NCBI GenBank assembly: GCA_013138865.1
Contig: WTBY01000003.1
Location: 23,649 to 87,648, forward strand
Reading direction: 5' to 3'
Length of the DNA: 64,000 nucleotides
Source: Helicobacteraceae bacterium
GTDB lineage: Bacteria; Campylobacterota; Campylobacteria; Campylobacterales; Sulfurimonadaceae
The notes beneath the pieces are model-generated. The model was not told the origin of the DNA and did not search any database. It saw only the letters and a program-made list of their open reading frames with translations. Below are positions 32,784-42,306 of the stretch, in pieces (within the stretch, counting starts at the first letter, position 1; each line of letters opens with the position of its first letter). Both the position numbers and the translations under genes were made by a program.

Positions 32784-34001
32784 TTATAAATTCTTTCTTA
32801 AATCTTTAACAGCTTCTTTAAATTGATCTCCACGATCGCTATATGAGTTAAATTGATCTAAGCTTGCGGCAGCTGGAGAGAGCATGGCAACGGTGTGCGT
32901 ACCGTGAATTTTGTCTATCTCTTCTATAGCATTATGAAGTGTATGACACTCTAAAAAAGGTATCATATATTTTTTTGCCAATTCTATAAGTCGTATTTCA
33001 TTTTTGCCTATAGTGAAAATTTTAACATTTAGCTTTACTAATTCATGAAATAGTGTCTCTAGTTCTACTCCCTTATCATCTCCACCCAAAATAATATATA
33101 TATTTTGGTAAGTATCGTATGACTTAAGAGCAGCTAGTGTTGCGTCAATATTTGTAGCTTTTGAGTCATTTACCCAAACTCTTCCATGCTCATCATTTAA
33201 CTTCTCTTGTCGGTGAGGATCAAGTTTAAAGTTATTTATTTTTTCATACTGAGTTCGATCATATAAAATTTTGTCTACAGCTAATGCGATCACCGCGTCA
33301 AGTAAAAAAGCACCTTTATAATTAAGTTTAGTTGTATCTATATCAAAATACTTAGCTAAGTCTTCTGCATCGTTGTAACCTATTTTAAAGGCATTTGTTG
33401 GTGTATCTAGCAGAGCGTTAGGCAGAATAACTATCTCTTTATCTTTCATAGTTGACAGAGGCTTTAACTTTGCTTGCTTATACTCTTCTAGTCCACCATG
33501 CCATGAGATATGATCAGGTGTGATTGGAAGTAGCACATATATGTTAGGTGAAGCTTTATTTATATAGTGAAGAGAAAAAGAACTTGTCTCTAGTATCCAA
33601 ATAGGTGCTTTTTCATCTAGTTCAGCTAATGGAGTTCCAATATTTCCTCCACTAAGTGCTCCTTTATCTGAAAGCAAATCTGTCATCATTTGTGTAGTTG
33701 TTGTTTTTCCATTAGTTCCACTGATCCAAATAGTGTAAGGCATCTGATCGACATAAAAATCATATTCACTTATTAAATTTTTAGCTCTAAGTATGAGCGG
33801 GTTATTTGGAGCTATTCCAGGTGATGGAATTTCACACGTAGAATTTTCTGATATAAACTCAGAAGCTGGATATATATGGTTGCCATCTTTATCTTGAAAA
33901 TACGAAGTTATACTATCGTCATAAAAGTTAGATGCACCATATTTTTTTGCCATAGCTTTTGTTGTTTTTCCATAACCAAAAAAAGTAAGAGCTCTTTTCA
34001 T
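32784..34001 (-). CDS. murD: UDP-N-acetylmuramoylalanine--D-glutamate ligase
   Basis: 405 residues, somewhat short for MurD but normal in Campylobacterota. Cytoplasmic ATP-dependent ligase adding D-Glu to UDP-MurNAc-L-Ala in peptidoglycan synthesis. Seen: ATP loop SGTNGKTTTTQMM (~93-105), the ETSSF motif (~138), ITPDHISWHGG (~158), HRQEKLNDEHGRVWVNDSK region (~244) and LSPAAASLDQF near the C-terminus. It starts directly after the mraY stop, so they are one transcript. Confidence 0.95.
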   Translation of the reverse strand: MKRALTFFGYGKTTKAMAKKYGASNFYDDSITSYFQDKDGNHIYPASEFISENSTCEIPSPGIAPNNPLILRAKNLISEYDFYVDQMPYTIWISGTNGKTTTTQMMTDLLSDKGALSGGNIGTPLAELDEKAPIWILETSSFSLHYINKASPNIYVLLPITPDHISWHGGLEEYKQAKLKPLSTMKDKEIVILPNALLDTPTNAFKIGYNDAEDLAKYFDIDTTKLNYKGAFLLDAVIALAVDKILYDRTQYEKINNFKLDPHRQEKLNDEHGRVWVNDSKATNIDATLAALKSYDTYQNIYIILGGDDKGVELETLFHELVKLNVKIFTIGKNEIRLIELAKKYMIPFLECHTLHNAIEEIDKIHGTHTVAMLSPAAASLDQFNSYSDRGDQFKEAVKDLRKNL

Positions 34002-35063
34002 TTAACGGAATTTCAATGATACTAATGCTAAAAGGTTTGAGAGCATTGCTATGATCCAAAACCTTACTATAATTTTATTCTCTGCCCAATTTTTCATCTC
34101 AAAATGGTGGTGAATTGGTGCCATAAGAAAAATACGTTTTTTACGAAATTTGTAACTTCCAACTTGTAAAATAACTGAAACTGTCTCTATTACAAATATA
34201 AGACCTATTACAAGTAGCAGTATCTCACTTTTAGAAATTATTGCCATGTAGGCTATAAATGCACCAAGCGCAAGAGAACCACTATCCCCCATAAAAACTT
34301 CTGCTGGGTGGCAGTTAAACCATAAAAAACCAACTAAGCTACCTATAAGTGCTGCAGCTATGATCGCAACTTCTCCTACTGGAAAGTTAGGTAAAAGAAG
34401 ATATGAACTTATTACAGCGTTACCTGTTATGTATGTGATTACTGCTAGTGATCCAAGTGAAAAGATGGATGGAACTGTAGCTAAACCATCTAACCCATCA
34501 GTTAAATTTACTGCATTAGATGTAGCAACTATAACTAACATCCAAAAAGGTATGCTATATATATTCATATTTACAACAGCATTTTTTAGAAATGGTACAT
34601 ATAATTCACTATTAAAATCTGCAAATGCAAAAAGGTAGGTAGCTATAATTAATGCACTTAAAACTTGCAAAGTTAGTTTTGCTCGTGCTGAGAGACCTGC
34701 TAGGTTCTCATTCTTTTTTACTTTTGAAAAATCATCTTGAAAGCCTATTAATGAGAAAAGAAGCAGTGTTGTAATACCTGCAATAGCGAAGCAATTACTT
34801 AAATCAACACTTAACAAAGATGCCATTATGGTAGACACTATAAACACTATTCCACCCATGGTCGGTGTTAAAGCCTTCTCTTTATGAGACTCTGGTGCAT
34901 ACTCATTTATAGGCTGTGTGTTAGAAGATTTTTGTGCCCATTTTATAAATTTAGGCATTAAAAACATAGTAAATAACAGAGCTAAGAAAAAAGCAAATCC
35001 TGCACGAACGGTTATGTATTGAAAAAGATTTAGTTGAAATGTTTCATAGTACCAATATAGCAT
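34002..35063 (-). CDS. mraY: Phospho-N-acetylmuramoyl-pentapeptide transferase
   Basis: 353 residues with about ten membrane helices. MraY transfers phospho-MurNAc-pentapeptide to undecaprenyl phosphate, making lipid I. Conserved motifs: PTMGGIVFI (~68), the FQDDFSKV Asp pair (~108), [13 protein letters not shown] (~182), [13 protein letters not shown] (~258) and the APIHHHFE loop (~315). A direct repeat lies in its promoter region, shared with the divergent antiporter gene. Confidence 0.96.
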   Translation of the reverse strand: MLYWYYETFQLNLFQYITVRAGFAFFLALLFTMFLMPKFIKWAQKSSNTQPINEYAPESHKEKALTPTMGGIVFIVSTIMASLLSVDLSNCFAIAGITTLLLFSLIGFQDDFSKVKKNENLAGLSARAKLTLQVLSALIIATYLFAFADFNSELYVPFLKNAVVNMNIYSIPFWMLVIVATSNAVNLTDGLDGLATVPSIFSLGSLAVITYITGNAVISSYLLLPNFPVGEVAIIAAALIGSLVGFLWFNCHPAEVFMGDSGSLALGAFIAYMAIISKSEILLLVIGLIFVIETVSVILQVGSYKFRKKRIFLMAPIHHHFEMKNWAENKIIVRFWIIAMLSNLLALVSLKFR

Positions 35064-35092
35064 TAATATATAACTTTCATTTGAAATTTAAA

Positions 35093-35124
35093 ACGATATT
35101 TTAGCATAAATATACGATATTTTA
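35093..35124. repeat. Direct repeats in the mraY/chaA divergent region
   Basis: ACGATATTTTA at 35093-35103 and at 35114-35124, 21 bp apart (two helical turns), so both copies face the same side of DNA. This is a typical layout for a dimeric response-regulator site. The repeats lie between the two divergent starts; TATACT at 35133 could be the chaA -10. Confidence 0.5.
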
Positions 35125-35169
35125 AACTTTTTTATACTAGAGTACTACAATTACAGTAAGTGGAGTACC

Positions 35170-36282
35170 ATGAAAAAGATTTTAGAAGAGAAAGCACTAG
35201 CAATTAGTATATTTACCGCTATTTTATATATGCTTTTTGGAAATAGTTGGCTTAGTAACTTAGAAAATACACCAGTTATACTTGGGCAATTTATTATAGT
35301 ATTTGGTATTATGTTAGTGTCATCTTTTGGTGTCGTTAAACATGCAGATATGTTAGCTATTAAACTTGGTGAACCGTATGGCACTCTTATTTTAACACTA
35401 GCTGTTATATCTATAGAAGTTGTTGCCATTGTAGCCGTTATGTTAACAGGAAAGTACAACCCTACTCTTGGGCGTGATATGATGTTCTCTGTTATTATGA
35501 TAGTACTTAATGGACTTATAGGAATTTCACTTTTAGTTGGTGGGATTAAGCATATTCAGCAACAGTATAATTTACAAGGAACAAATACATATCTTTCAAT
35601 GATAGCAATTTTAGTAATTGTAAGTATGGTGTTGCCAAATTATACTCAAGCAACTGAAGCAGGAACATTCTCCCATTCTCAAACAATATTTATTATTATT
35701 ATAACACTTGGACTATATTTACTATTTTTATTTATGCAATCACTTCGTCATCGAGATTTTTTTATGGCTCCCACCTCTTCTAATGATAAAGTTTTACATG
35801 ATGCTAGTAATTTTGTATCTATTGGCTATCACTCAGTATTGTTAGTTCTTTATATGTTGCCTATAGTTATTTTGTCTAAAAAGTTAGCCATTATGATCAA
35901 CCATGGTATTACATCAGCTGATTTACCAGTTGCACTAGGTGGCCTTTTAGTTGCTATTTTAGTATTAGCTCCTGAGGGTGTTGCATCTGTAAAAGCAGCT
36001 CTTGCTAATCAAATTCAAAGATCTATAAACATCTGTTTGGGATCAGCCTTAGCGACAATTTCTTTGACTGTTCCAGCAATTTTAATTATAGGTCTCATAA
36101 CATCAAAGACTATTGTATTAGGTCTGAATGGGGTAGATATTGTAATGCTTTTAACCACTCTATTTGTAAGTGTTATAAACTTAAGTAGTGGAAAAAGTAA
36201 TGTTATACAAGGTAGCATACATTTTATTCTATTTGCTCTTTATTTACTACTTCTTTTTGATAAATGTACGACTGGTTGCTAA
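35170..36282 (+). CDS. chaA: Ca2+/H+ (Na+/H+) antiporter, ChaA family
   Basis: 370 residues, about eleven membrane helices. The family hallmark GEPYGTLILTLAVISIEVV (~71-89) and second acidic repeat VLAPEGVASVKAALANQ (~260-276) are clear. Exchanges cytoplasmic Ca2+ (or Na+/K+) for protons. The central hydrophilic loop (~185-215) includes HRDFFMAP. GGAG lies 5 bases before the ATG. Convergent with, and overlapping by 4 bp, the sensor kinase gene at 36279, so antisense interference between the transcripts is possible. Confidence 0.93.
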   Translation: MKKILEEKALAISIFTAILYMLFGNSWLSNLENTPVILGQFIIVFGIMLVSSFGVVKHADMLAIKLGEPYGTLILTLAVISIEVVAIVAVMLTGKYNPTLGRDMMFSVIMIVLNGLIGISLLVGGIKHIQQQYNLQGTNTYLSMIAILVIVSMVLPNYTQATEAGTFSHSQTIFIIIITLGLYLLFLFMQSLRHRDFFMAPTSSNDKVLHDASNFVSIGYHSVLLVLYMLPIVILSKKLAIMINHGITSADLPVALGGLLVAILVLAPEGVASVKAALANQIQRSINICLGSALATISLTVPAILIIGLITSKTIVLGLNGVDIVMLLTTLFVSVINLSSGKSNVIQGSIHFILFALYLLLLFDKCTTGC

Positions 36283-37574
36283 GATGGTAAAATACAACAT
36301 AATTTAGAGTTTATTTTTAAAGAAGCAACTGTTCCATCAGCTCCATCAACTCTATTTTTAATAGCTATTTTAGCTCCGATCGCATCAGCAGCTGAAGCGG
36401 CTAAGAATAGACCTAGACCAACTCCACTCTTATTTCCTTGACGTTTAAACGGTGCGAAAAGATCCATGCTTTCATCTACTCCACAACCCTCATCTATAAC
36501 CTCTATTAAAAGACCCTCTTTACATAAGTTGCTCTGTAGTAGTACTTTTTTATCTGCAGGTGTAAATTTAAGTGCATTTTGCAAAAAGTTTTGAACTATC
36601 TGGTTTAATAACTTCACTTGCATAGTAGCCATGAAACTATTTGGTAATAAATTAGTCTCAAGTACTTTAGAGTCACTCTCAGCTAAAAGTTTAAAATCAT
36701 TACCTTTTTGTTCTAAAACTTTTATAATATCAATTTCAATAGGCTTCTCTAAGTGAGCACTCTCTTGACGACCTATATTTAAAATATCCGCTACTATTTT
36801 ATTCATGTCATCTACACTATTGTTAGTTACCTGAAGTGCTTCTATATACTCATGAGCTTGACGCTCTTTTATAAGTGTAACTTGATTTTTAAGTTTTATA
36901 ACTGCTAGTGGTGTTTTAAGCTCATGCGCAGCTCCTATGAAAAGTTCTTTTTGATACTTTACAAAGTTATGAATTCTACTTATTAAATGGTTAAGTGTTT
37001 CGCCTAATGGCACAAACTCTTCTGGTAACTCTTTAACTTTGATAGGATGAATTAAATGCTCATTCATATTTGAGAGACGGCGACTTAAAAGAGCTATGGG
37101 GCGTGAGAGAAGACCTGAAACTGCGTAAGCATAAAGAACTAAAATACCTAGTGTTATAATATTTAAAAGTATAATAGTACGCATTATCTTTTTTAACAGT
37201 TTTTCTGTACTACTTACATCTTTACTAACTTTTAAATAGCTCATCTTTTTTAAATTATATGGATATATCAACGTCAAGTAAGATTTTCTATTTTTGTTAA
37301 AGATATACCACTCAATATGGTCAGCACTGTCTTCTAGTATAATTAGCTCAACGTTGAGATCAAGTAAAGAGTCTGTATCAGATTGAAGCTCTTTGTATAA
37401 TGATTCATAAGCACAAATATTTTGCGCAAATTTTAGAAGTTCAGCCTCTTTATCATCATAAATAGATTTAGATATAAAAAAGTATAAGGCAGTTGAAAAA
37501 ATGAAAATAAGTGCCACCGAAGCGACAAGAAGTTGTACAAGAAATTGACTTCTTATACTTCTTTTTGAAAACAT
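36279..37574 (-). CDS. Sensor histidine kinase
   Basis: 431 residues: membrane helix (~15-35), periplasmic domain of ~95 residues, second helix (~130-155), HAMP-like linker (~155-205), phospho-His in GAAHELKTPLAVIK (~218), ATPase domain with NFLQNALKFT, DEGCGVD and GVGLGLFLA. Classic HisKA type, unlike the HQW-type kinases elsewhere in the window. It follows its regulator by 17 bp. The 3' end overlaps the antiporter gene. The stimulus is unknown. Confidence 0.93.
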   Translation of the reverse strand: MFSKRSIRSQFLVQLLVASVALIFIFSTALYFFISKSIYDDKEAELLKFAQNICAYESLYKELQSDTDSLLDLNVELIILEDSADHIEWYIFNKNRKSYLTLIYPYNLKKMSYLKVSKDVSSTEKLLKKIMRTIILLNIITLGILVLYAYAVSGLLSRPIALLSRRLSNMNEHLIHPIKVKELPEEFVPLGETLNHLISRIHNFVKYQKELFIGAAHELKTPLAVIKLKNQVTLIKERQAHEYIEALQVTNNSVDDMNKIVADILNIGRQESAHLEKPIEIDIIKVLEQKGNDFKLLAESDSKVLETNLLPNSFMATMQVKLLNQIVQNFLQNALKFTPADKKVLLQSNLCKEGLLIEVIDEGCGVDESMDLFAPFKRQGNKSGVGLGLFLAASAADAIGAKIAIKNRVDGADGTVASLKINSKLCCILPS

Positions 37575-37591
37575 TTAAAAAGCTTTAAATG

Positions 37592-38266
37592 TTACGAAAT
37601 TTCTTTTGGAAAACAAAATCTATAACCACGACGACGAACAGTTTCAATTGTAGTAATAAGTAATGGTTTATCCATTTTTTGTCTAATTTGATTAATTGCA
37701 ACTTCAATAACATTTGGAGTTACAAGTTCTGGCTCTTCCCAAATAGCGTCAAGAAGTTGTTCTTTAGAAACAATCTGATCACGGTGACGAGCAAGGTGAG
37801 TTAAAACTTCAAAAGGTTTACCCTTAAGCTCAATCTCTTTCTCTTTGTAAATAATTTTTTCCTCTTCTGGGTTAATAACTAGATCTTCAATCTCAATTAT
37901 ATTACTTCCACCAAAACGAAGACGAGCTTCTATACGTGCAAGTAAAACATCAAAGTCAAAAGGTTTGCGAACATAATCATCTGCACCAGCTTTAAGTGCT
38001 TCAATTTCACTTGCATTATCATCACGTGCAGAAAGTACTATAACATTTGTTTTAGGAGTGTTTGTTTTAATATTACCGATAATATCAACACCATTTCCAT
38101 CTGGAAGCATCCAATCCATTAACACTAAATCGTAGTTACGGATATCTAGGTAGTACTCACCATCTTTAAGTGTCTCAACAACATCACTTTGGTAACCATA
38201 CTCTTTTAGCCCTTCAGCTAGCATTTTGTTTAAAGTAACTTCGTCTTCAATAATTAAAATACGCAT
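37592..38266 (-). CDS. OmpR-type response regulator
   Basis: 224 residues: receiver with E7-D8, phospho-acceptor D51 in VLMDWMLPDG and K in YVRKPF; winged-helix domain from ~128 with the recognition segment VIEVAINQIRQKMDK and terminal RRRGYRFCF. It is similar to copper- and acid-type OmpR regulators of Campylobacterota, but the target genes are not deducible. GAGGAG lies seven bases before the ATG. Cognate to the kinase gene that follows. Confidence 0.94.
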   Translation of the reverse strand: MRILIIEDEVTLNKMLAEGLKEYGYQSDVVETLKDGEYYLDIRNYDLVLMDWMLPDGNGVDIIGNIKTNTPKTNVIVLSARDDNASEIEALKAGADDYVRKPFDFDVLLARIEARLRFGGSNIIEIEDLVINPEEEKIIYKEKEIELKGKPFEVLTHLARHRDQIVSKEQLLDAIWEEPELVTPNVIEVAINQIRQKMDKPLLITTIETVRRRGYRFCFPKEIS

Positions 38267-38360
38267 TCGTACTCCTCTTCTTCTTTATTTATATTAAACT
38301 TAAAATTTTGCGGGATTATAGCACAGTTTTAGGAAAATTTAAAGTTTTTTTCAATTTTCT

Positions 38361-38687
38361 TTAAAATTTGTATTTATCTTTTACACTAACGATGCAGTTT
38401 CGTAAGATGTCAGGTTTACTTATCTCTAAAGTCAATAGATCTATTCTAGAAAAATTTTGTTTTAACTCACCACTTAAAGATTTTAAAGCATCTTCTAAAA
38501 GTAAAAACTTTCTTTTTTTCATCACTTTTTTTATAAGAGCAGAAACATCAGCATAATTTATGTAATTTTCTTTTAGATAGCTATACTCAATTTTAACATC
38601 TACTATAACTCTTTGCTTAGATACTCTCTCAAAATCTAGAATTCCTATAATACATTTGAATTCTAAATCTCTTATACGTATAATCAA
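38361..38687 (-). CDS. folB: Dihydroneopterin aldolase-like protein
   Basis: 108 residues matching the FolB fold: opening IRIRDLEFKCIIGILDFERVSKQ (seen in part at residues 3-20), VDVKIEYSY, a central NYADVSALIKKVM (Asp-Tyr/Ala region) and LEISKPDIL. FolB cleaves dihydroneopterin in folate synthesis. It is slightly short (family ~115-120) and the substrate-anchoring Glu is near 74. ATG overlaps the plsY stop (4 bp). Confidence 0.88.
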   Translation of the reverse strand: MIIRIRDLEFKCIIGILDFERVSKQRVIVDVKIEYSYLKENYINYADVSALIKKVMKKRKFLLLEDALKSLSGELKQNFSRIDLLTLEISKPDILRNCIVSVKDKYKF

Positions 38688-39301
38688 GCAGTTACTTTTG
38701 ACTCTTCACCTTTTATAAGGCGAACTATATTTGGAATATGTTTGTAAAAAATAACAAAAGCTATGATCACTACTGGTGCATGAGGTATTGCAGGATTTAA
38801 GTAAAAACTAGAAGTAACTAGAGCTACTAAACCTATAAGTGAGGATAGAGAAGAAATTTTAATAGTTTTAGCACTTATAGCCCATACAACTAATGCGATC
38901 AGAGTCTCAATAGGTAACATTACCATTAATACACCCATTCCAGTTGCAACACCTTTACCACCTTCAAACCACAAATATGGTGAAAAGCAGTGAGCAAGAA
39001 CGGCAAGAACAGAAATAGTCCAAAGTAGTGAATCATCCATACCCATAGCCATTGCAACGAGTAAAACCACAACACCTTTAAGTACGTCAAGAGCTAGAGT
39101 AGCAATACCTAGCTTCTTTGCCAATACTGGGTCACTCTCTTTTACAACACGAAGAACATTTGTAGCACCTATACTTTTAGAACCACTCTCTTTTATATCA
39201 ACTTTAGCAAAAAACTTTGCCAGTAGTAGACCAAAAGGTATACCCGCTATTAAGTAGGTTGCTATGTAAAACTGTACATTTATATTAGATAAAAAATCCA
39301 T
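38684..39301 (-). CDS. plsY: Acyl-phosphate:glycerol-3-phosphate acyltransferase PlsY
   Basis: 205 residues, five or more membrane helices. Motifs: YLIAGIPFGLLLAKFF (~16), the KESGSKSIGATNVLR loop (~36-50) that forms the phosphate site, and FEGGKGVATGMG (~112-123). It catalyses the first acylation of glycerol-3-phosphate in phospholipid synthesis at the inner membrane. It is followed by overlapping folB. Divergent from nadA. Confidence 0.95.
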   Translation of the reverse strand: MDFLSNINVQFYIATYLIAGIPFGLLLAKFFAKVDIKESGSKSIGATNVLRVVKESDPVLAKKLGIATLALDVLKGVVVLLVAMAMGMDDSLLWTISVLAVLAHCFSPYLWFEGGKGVATGMGVLMVMLPIETLIALVVWAISAKTIKISSLSSLIGLVALVTSSFYLNPAIPHAPVVIIAFVIFYKHIPNIVRLIKGEESKVTA

Positions 39302-39352
39302 CTGTTTCTCTTTATATTAATATTGTAAGTGAGATTTTAGTTAAATATTTGT

Positions 39353-39358
39353 TATAAT
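39353..39358 (+). promoter_or_regulatory. -10 box of the nadA operon
   Basis: TATAAT at 39353, 29 bases before the nadA TTG start. The upstream region is T-rich without a clear -35, as usual in this phylum. Confidence 0.6.
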
Positions 39359-39386
39359 CGCATTAATTGAAATTAAGGATTAGTGT

Positions 39387-40385
39387 TTGAACTACTCTCA
39401 TGAAGAACTAAAAGAGAAAATAACAGAGCTAAAAAACAACTTAAATGTTACAGTTGTAGGACATTTTTATCAAAGAGATGAAGTTTATGAAATGGCTGAT
39501 ATCACAGGAGACTCACTTGAGTTAGCACGCAGGTGTCAAGCTGATAAAAGTGAATTTGTAGTCTTTTGTGGTGTTGGCTTCATGGGTGAATCTGTAAAAG
39601 TGTTAAGTCCTAGTAAACGTGTTCTTATGCCACGTATTGCTTGTTGTGCTATGGCTAAAATGATTGATGGTGAATATTATGACAACTCAATAGCCATACT
39701 AGAAAAATCAGGAATTAAAAAAGAGAATATTTTACCTATTACTTACATTAATTCATCTGCTGAAGTTAAAGCAAAAGTTGGAGAGATGGGTGGTATGGTC
39801 TGTACTAGTTCGAATGCTAAAATAATTATTACTAAAGCATTAGGTGAGGGTAAAAAAATTCTTTTTGTTCCTGATCGCTGTTTAGGACAAAATATAGCAA
39901 ATCAGATGGGCAAAAGTTCATGTGTGATCGGAGATGGTATTGATCCAAATAGTGTAGATATTATCTGTTATGATGGTTTTTGTTCTGTTCATCAACTATT
40001 TTCACTAGACGATATAGCTTTTTATAGAAAGAAATTTCCAGGTATTTTAGTAGCAGTTCACCCAGAGTGTGATCCAACTATTTGTGATGCTTCTGACTTT
40101 GTAGGTTCAACTTCTCAACTTATAAAATATATAAAAGAGTTACCACTTGAACAGAAAGTAGTTGTAGGAACAGAGTTCAACATGGTTAATAGACTACGCG
40201 AAAAAAATACTTATGTCCTAAGTTCTACAAAACCAGAGTGCCCAACTATGAATGAGACAACTTTAAATGATCTCTACTTAACTCTTAAGTCTATTGAAGA
40301 CAAAGCACCCATAAATGAAATACAAGTTAATGAAAATACTGCGAAATGGGCAAAAGTTGCTTTAGAGAGAATGTTAGCACTATGA
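39387..40385 (+). CDS. nadA: Quinolinate synthase A
   Basis: 332 residues, 4Fe-4S enzyme that condenses iminoaspartate with dihydroxyacetone phosphate into quinolinate, the first step to NAD. Three-Cys cluster positions are visible: FCGVGFMGES region with MPRIACCAMA (~92), GYDGFC-like ICYDGFCSVH (~200) and TKPECPTMNE (~288). The start is TTG at 39387, with AAGGA nine bases upstream and a good match to the family N-terminus; no in-frame ATG precedes it. The stop overlaps the nadC ATG. Confidence 0.95.
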   Translation: MNYSHEELKEKITELKNNLNVTVVGHFYQRDEVYEMADITGDSLELARRCQADKSEFVVFCGVGFMGESVKVLSPSKRVLMPRIACCAMAKMIDGEYYDNSIAILEKSGIKKENILPITYINSSAEVKAKVGEMGGMVCTSSNAKIIITKALGEGKKILFVPDRCLGQNIANQMGKSSCVIGDGIDPNSVDIICYDGFCSVHQLFSLDDIAFYRKKFPGILVAVHPECDPTICDASDFVGSTSQLIKYIKELPLEQKVVVGTEFNMVNRLREKNTYVLSSTKPECPTMNETTLNDLYLTLKSIEDKAPINEIQVNENTAKWAKVALERMLAL

Positions 40386-41197
40386 TCAAAAAGTTTGTAG
40401 AAGCTACTTTAGCAGAAGATGTAGGACGTGGAGATCTATATTCACTTATTTCGAAAGCTACACCAACAACTGCAAAAGTGATCGCAAAAAGTGATGGTGT
40501 TTTAGCTGGTGTTAAATATATAGAGGTGTTAGCAGAGTTAGAAAATTTTAATATAGAGTTTTTAAAAGATGACGCCCAGAGCTTTATAAAAGGCGATATC
40601 TTACTAAAATTGAGTGGAGACTCGCATACTATTTTAAAGATAGAAAGAACACTTCTAAATATTCTGCACCATGCAAGCTCGATCGCAACTCTAACTAAAA
40701 AGTATGTTGATTTAATAGATCCATATGGCGTAAAACTTTTAGACACAAGAAAAACTAGACCTCTTTTAAGAGTTTTTGAGAAATATGCTACACGTATTGG
40801 AGGGGCTACTAATCATCGTTTAGGTTTAGATGATTGTTTAATGTTAAAAGATACACACTTAAAAACTATAACGAACTTAGAAGAGTATATTAAAAATGCA
40901 AGAAAGAAGATCCCATTTACTTCTAAAATAGAGATCGAAGCAGAGACTTATGAACAAGCTGTTGAGTTCATGAGAGTAGGTGCAGATATTGTAATGTGTG
41001 ACAATATGGATCATAGTAAACTTAAGCGTGTAGTTGAGTTTAGAGATAGAAACTTTCAATCTACTCTCTTAGAAGCTAGTGGAAATATCTCACTAGATAC
41101 AATAGAGTCATATGCTAAATGTGGTGTAGATGCTATAAGTTCTGGCTCACTTATACATCAAGCCAATTGGATCGATCTATCAATGAAGGTTGATTAA
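40382..41197 (+). CDS. nadC: Nicotinate-nucleotide pyrophosphorylase (quinolinate phosphoribosyltransferase)
   Basis: 272 residues. The ATG at 40382 overlaps the nadA stop (ATGA) and matches the family start; an earlier in-frame ATG inside nadA is not used. Seen: EDVGRGDLYS (~14), HHASSIATLT (~98), DTRKTRPLLR (~122), GGATNHRLGLDD (~140), IEIEAET (~185) and the C-terminal SSGSLIHQA. It converts quinolinate and PRPP to nicotinate mononucleotide in de novo NAD synthesis. Confidence 0.96.
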   Translation: MIKKFVEATLAEDVGRGDLYSLISKATPTTAKVIAKSDGVLAGVKYIEVLAELENFNIEFLKDDAQSFIKGDILLKLSGDSHTILKIERTLLNILHHASSIATLTKKYVDLIDPYGVKLLDTRKTRPLLRVFEKYATRIGGATNHRLGLDDCLMLKDTHLKTITNLEEYIKNARKKIPFTSKIEIEAETYEQAVEFMRVGADIVMCDNMDHSKLKRVVEFRDRNFQSTLLEASGNISLDTIESYAKCGVDAISSGSLIHQANWIDLSMKVD

Positions 41198-41205
41198 ACT
41201 ATTAA

Positions 41206-42267
41206 ATGAGTGCAGAAACAGACGGCCGAACCGAAAAGCCCACCTCCAAAAAGATCTCCAAAGCAAGACAAAAAGGTAATGTCCCTAAAAGTCAAGATGT
41301 TAGTGCTTTTGTAACCCTAACTATAGCTTTTGCCTCTATCGTAATGCTTTATACTCTTATGAGAGACTATACTATGAATATAGTCTACTACTACTTCTCT
41401 ATTTTAGGTAGACCACTAACACAAAATAATATTATAGAAATATTGCTCGCAACAATTGAAGCAACACTTATAATTATTCTTCCATTATCTCTAATAATTA
41501 TGGCAGCAGGTGTTTATTCAAATATTGCTCAATTTGGCTGGAACTTTACAACAGAGCCATTAGGCTTTAAATTTTCTAAATTAAATCCTGTATCAGGTCT
41601 AAAAAATTTATTTAGTGCAAAAAAGTTAGTTGAGGGTGTTAAGATCACCTTTAAATCACTTGGTTCACTTGCAATAGCATCAATGTTCTTTTGGGATTTT
41701 ATACTACAGCTTCCAATTGTTGCACTTATGACCTTTAGTGATCAAATAGATTGGTTAATAGAGAGTGCCGCATATTTAGTAGCCGTTATGCTTTTTATAA
41801 TGATGGTTTTTGCAATTATAGACTTTTATATTACAAGGTACCAATATGAACAGAGTAATATGATGACAAAGCAAGAAGTAAAAGATGAAGTAAAAGGTTC
41901 TGAGGGTAACCCTGAGATCAAGGCAAAAATTAGACAACGCCAAATGGAGATGCATCAGCAACGAATGATGTCCAATGTACCCTCAGCTGACGTTGTAATA
42001 ACTAACCCAACTCACTACGCAGTTGCACTTAAGTATGATCAAGAAAAACACAGAGCGCCAGTAGTTGTTGCTAAGGGTGCTGATAATATAGCTCTGAAAA
42101 TAAAAGAGATCGCACGTGAAAATGATGTTACAATCGTACAAAATCCACCACTTGCTCGTTCACTTTATGAAGAAGTCGAGTTAGATCATCCTATACCAGA
42201 AGCACTGTTTAAAGCCGTGGTTGATGTATTAGCTTTTGTTTATAAAGCTAAAGGTAATAAAAATTAG
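41206..42267 (+). CDS. flhB: Flagellar export switch protein FlhB
   Basis: 353 residues: charged N-terminus (TDGRTEKPTSKKISKARQKG), four membrane helices (~30-210), and a cytoplasmic domain with the autocleavage motif NPTH in VVITNPTHYAVALKY (~265). FlhB sits in the flagellar type III export gate and switches substrate class from rod-hook to filament. It shows the window's organism is, or was, motile. It is 8 bp downstream of nadC, a placement outside any flagellar cluster. Confidence 0.96.
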   Translation: MSAETDGRTEKPTSKKISKARQKGNVPKSQDVSAFVTLTIAFASIVMLYTLMRDYTMNIVYYYFSILGRPLTQNNIIEILLATIEATLIIILPLSLIIMAAGVYSNIAQFGWNFTTEPLGFKFSKLNPVSGLKNLFSAKKLVEGVKITFKSLGSLAIASMFFWDFILQLPIVALMTFSDQIDWLIESAAYLVAVMLFIMMVFAIIDFYITRYQYEQSNMMTKQEVKDEVKGSEGNPEIKAKIRQRQMEMHQQRMMSNVPSADVVITNPTHYAVALKYDQEKHRAPVVVAKGADNIALKIKEIARENDVTIVQNPPLARSLYEEVELDHPIPEALFKAVVDVLAFVYKAKGNKN

Positions 42268-42306
42268 ATAGAATAACAAAAAAATAGACAATTTTAAGGA
42301 ATTTAC

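Noticed and set aside
40346..40381. Upstream ATG that would extend nadC by 12 residues
   Set aside because: It lies inside nadA, has no ribosome-binding site, and the ATGA-overlapping start matches the family.
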